From Thiohalobacter sp. (GTDB lineage Bacteria > Pseudomonadota > Gammaproteobacteria > DSM-19610): a stretch of DNA of 7,042 bases. Position 1 is the first letter of the stretch, and the number at the start of each line of letters is the position of its first letter. Below are positions 5,297-7,042 of the stretch, piece after piece. A program made the position numbers and the translations under genes. The notes beneath the pieces were generated by a model, which was not told the origin of the DNA, ran no database searches, and saw nothing but the letters and a program-made list of their open reading frames with translations. The stretch spans positions 1 to 7,042 of the forward strand of contig JALWRY010000165.1 of the NCBI GenBank assembly GCA_027080445.1. Reading direction: 5' to 3'.

Positions 5297-5947
5297 TCAT
5301 GCCATTTCATGACTCAATGCCTGCGTCAGTTCATCGATATCGAGCAGGGCGCACATCAACTCGATCACCGTACCCGCCAGCCAGAGGCGTTTTCCGGCGG
5401 CCGTGCGCCACTTCACCTGGGCGGGCTCCAGTTCGATGACATCACCGATTTTCGAACAGGCCAGCGCCCAGCGTCCCTCGTCGATCACCACCAGGTGCGC
5501 GGAACGTTCGGCAATGCCTGTTTCGAGCGGCGCGGCGCGATCTTTCGGGAGGACGAAACGGGCCGTATCCACCACTTTCGATTGCACGCCCTGGTACGGC
5601 GTTACGCCGAGGAATAATGGCGAGTGTCCGGGCATTTCGCTGAGTCCCTGTGTATTTGGAACGACGCCCTTGAGTTTCGCCAGCGGCACAGCCAGTGTCA
5701 GGCCGGCCACTTCGAACAGCAGGGCCTGGAAACGCGTTTCCGCCCACACCGGAATAACGCTACCCGTTGTATCCGACGCTTGCGCGGGCTCCGACCCGGG
5801 TGCTGCGCTTACCCGGGCCTGTGGTTTTTCCGGTGGCTCAACACCTTGTTCTACCGGGGCTTCGCTCCCCGTCAGCAGGGCATCGAGGTAGGCGCCCAGC
5901 GCCAGTTGCTGTTCCAGCAGGGTATCGTGACGCGTATCCTGCTTCAC
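5297..5947 (-). CDS. parP: ParP-like chemotaxis array localisation protein (C-terminal CheW-like domain)
   Basis: 216 residues from a GTG start at 5945-5947, which overlaps the parC stop by GTGA and has AAGG about 8 nt upstream; the frame is open further left but inside parC. N-terminal residues 1-26 look helical (LLEQQLALGAYLDALL), residues 27-66 are Pro/Ala/Glu-rich and probably disordered, and residues 72-212 are a CheW-like beta domain (FQALLFEVAGLTLAVPLAKLKG, LFLGVTPYQGVQSKVVDTARFV, HLVVIDEGRWALACSKIGDVIEL, WLAGTVIELMCALLDIDEL). In Vibrio, ParP uses its N-terminal part to bind ParC and its CheW-like (AIF) domain to bind CheA and receptors, holding arrays at the pole. Position directly after a ParA-like gene and before cheW matches that locus. 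It could be mis-annotated as a second CheW; the degenerate domain, lacking the NLRG loop, argues against plain CheW. Confidence 0.85.
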   Translation of the reverse strand: MKQDTRHDTLLEQQLALGAYLDALLTGSEAPVEQGVEPPEKPQARVSAAPGSEPAQASDTTGSVIPVWAETRFQALLFEVAGLTLAVPLAKLKGVVPNTQGLSEMPGHSPLFLGVTPYQGVQSKVVDTARFVLPKDRAAPLETGIAERSAHLVVIDEGRWALACSKIGDVIELEPAQVKWRTAAGKRLWLAGTVIELMCALLDIDELTQALSHEMA

Positions 5948-6744
5948 TGTGATGCCGCCTTCGCCAGTGGCGCAGCACCCGCCTGTAACCAGCGCAGCAG
6001 GGAAGCATAGGCCTCTGTCCCGCGCGCGGAAGGGTTGTGGCGATGGATAGGCACACCGACGCGACTGGACTCGCGGAACTGTGTATCTACCGGGATAACA
6101 CGCGACCACATGTGATCGCCATAGGCGTCGCGCATGGCGCGCAGCGCATCCGTCGAGGCGCGCGTACGACGATCAAAAAAAGTAGGGATAATGGTATAGG
6201 CCAGTGAGCCTCCGCGCGCCCTGCCGATCATCTGCAGGGTGTGCAACATACGCTCAAGGCCTTTCAGCGCCAGGAACTCGGTTTGTACCGGGATCAGTAA
6301 TTGCTGACAGGCTGCCAGTGCGTTGACCATGAGGATACCCAGCATCGGCGGGCAATCCATCAAGACGTAATCAAAACGCCCGGACAGGCGATCGAGCGTC
6401 TCGGTAATCACCAGCCCCATGCCATCACGGGCGCCCAGCTGGCGATCCAGCGTCGCCATGGCGCTGGAGGCCGGCATCAGCGTCATGCCGTCGACACCGG
6501 TCGGTAACAACAGGCTGTCGAGCGAGTCCAGTGATTGCCCACCGGCTTTGGCATTGAACAGGGTGTAGACACTGTATTCGATACCGTCCGGGTCAAGGCG
6601 GAAATACGACGTCATGGAACCCTGTGGGTCGAGGTCGATCAACAACACGCGCCGGCCCTGCTCCGCCAGCAGCCCGCCTAGGCTTACCGCCGTTGTCGTC
6701 TTGCCCACGCCACCCTTCTGATTGGATACGGTCCAGACGATCAT
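5944..6744 (-). CDS. parC: ParA/MinD-family ATPase, ParC-like chemotaxis localisation protein
   Basis: 266 residues. The deviant Walker A KGGVGKTT is at 10-17 with the signature Lys10 and catalytic-loop Lys15; the A' motif LLIDLDPQGSMTSYF spans 34-48; the Walker B-like FDYVLMDCPP is at 124-133; IPVQTEFLALKGLERM (151-166) is typical of ParA/Soj. Such ATPases dimerise on ATP and position cargo. Orphan ParA-like proteins in chemotaxis operons (ParC in Vibrio) mark the cell pole and recruit chemoreceptor arrays through ParP; no parB gene is nearby, which agrees with this role rather than chromosome partition. The ATG at 6742-6744 overlaps the motD stop as ATGA, and the stop overlaps the parP start as GTGA. 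The symbol follows Vibrio usage and must not be confused with topoisomerase IV subunit ParC; many databases simply call it ParA. Confidence 0.92.
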   Translation of the reverse strand: MIVWTVSNQKGGVGKTTTAVSLGGLLAEQGRRVLLIDLDPQGSMTSYFRLDPDGIEYSVYTLFNAKAGGQSLDSLDSLLLPTGVDGMTLMPASSAMATLDRQLGARDGMGLVITETLDRLSGRFDYVLMDCPPMLGILMVNALAACQQLLIPVQTEFLALKGLERMLHTLQMIGRARGGSLAYTIIPTFFDRRTRASTDALRAMRDAYGDHMWSRVIPVDTQFRESSRVGVPIHRHNPSARGTEAYASLLRWLQAGAAPLAKAASQ

Positions 6745-7042
6745 GTCCCACCCGTGTCACCCGGGGGTGCGACATCGCCATCCCCCTGCAGCTGTTCCAC
6801 GCCCTGGCTGATGCGGGGATCGGCGCCGGACAGGATGACCAGTACAACACGCCGGTTTTTACTGCGGCCCTGCGGGGTATCGTTACTCGCGATCGGCCGG
6901 TATTCTCCATAGCCGATGGCCGCCATGCGTTCCGGGTTGACACCGAGGCGGGTAAACAGATGCACCACACTCGCCGCCCTCGCCGCCGACAACTCCCAGT
7001 TGGAACGGAACTCGAAATTATCGATGGGAATGTTGTCGGTAA
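6741..7042 (-). CDS. motD: Flagellar motor protein MotD (MotB-type OmpA domain), 5' part outside window
   Basis: Only the last 99 residues are visible; the start and the transmembrane helix lie to the right. The visible part is an OmpA-like peptidoglycan-binding domain: TDNIPID, then FRSNWELSAARAASVVHLF, GVNPERMAAIGYGEYRP and the closing NRRVVLVIL, all typical of MotB/MotD stator subunits, which anchor the torque-generating H+ or Na+ channel to the cell wall. After this domain there is a hydrophilic Gly/Pro/Asp-rich tail of about 27 residues (SGADPRISQG to GDTGGT). MotD rather than MotB is chosen because motC-motD precede the ParA-like gene in pseudomonad-type clusters. The stop TGA at 6741-6743 overlaps the parC start. 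Confidence 0.88.
   Translation of the reverse strand, partial: TDNIPIDNFEFRSNWELSAARAASVVHLFTRLGVNPERMAAIGYGEYRPIASNDTPQGRSKNRRVVLVILSGADPRISQGVEQLQGDGDVAPPGDTGGT

Noticed and set aside
5948..6109. 54-residue N-terminal extension of ParP
   Set aside because: It lies wholly within conserved parC codons and is Arg/Cys/Pro-rich; the GTG at 5947 with AAGG upstream and the GTGA overlap explain the start better.

Overview
The window looks like chromosomal core DNA of a free-living, motile, GC-rich gammaproteobacterium. The main reason is the gene order motD - parC (ParA-like) - parP - cheW - DUF2802, which is the tail of the flagellar/chemotaxis cluster in pseudomonads, vibrios and their relatives. 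The genus cannot be fixed from the sequence; a Chromatiales-like or similar lineage is only a guess. I see no tRNA, rRNA, IS element, CRISPR array or phage gene. Coding density is very high and several genes overlap end to end.

Left block (1-1300, + strand): the 3' part of a Memo-family gene (amrB) followed 11 bp later by an AMMECR1-family gene (amrA). These are two of the three parts of the AmmeMemoRadiSam system; the radical SAM member is not in view and would probably lie to the left. amrA shares the palindrome CTAG as its stop codon with the convergent gene to its right.

Middle block (1297-4102): a - strand gene for a membrane-anchored protein with a GYF_2-like N-terminus, a charged linker, one transmembrane helix and a pentapeptide-repeat domain. 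It is divergent from a two-gene + strand operon. That operon encodes a FliK-like protein (Pro/Thr/Ala-rich centre, C-terminal hook-length domain) overlapping by ATGA a stand-alone FlhB C-terminal domain that lacks the NPTH autocleavage motif. The pair resembles a duplicated version of the FliK/FlhB substrate-specificity switch of the flagellar export apparatus.

Right block (4107-7042, - strand, read right to left): the end of motD (stator, OmpA-like peptidoglycan-binding domain), then parC (MinD/ParA ATPase), parP (CheW-like domain with a disordered N-terminus), cheW, a 58-codon small ORF that is easily missed, and a DUF2802 coiled-coil membrane protein. ATGA and GTGA overlaps link motD-parC-parP. 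By analogy with Vibrio, ParC and ParP place chemoreceptor arrays at the cell pole while CheW couples receptors to CheA.

The least described elements are the small ORF at 4512-4688, which is in frame with cheW just past its stop codon, the cleavage-dead FlhB-like protein with its FliK partner, and the GYF_2-like/TM/pentapeptide protein.
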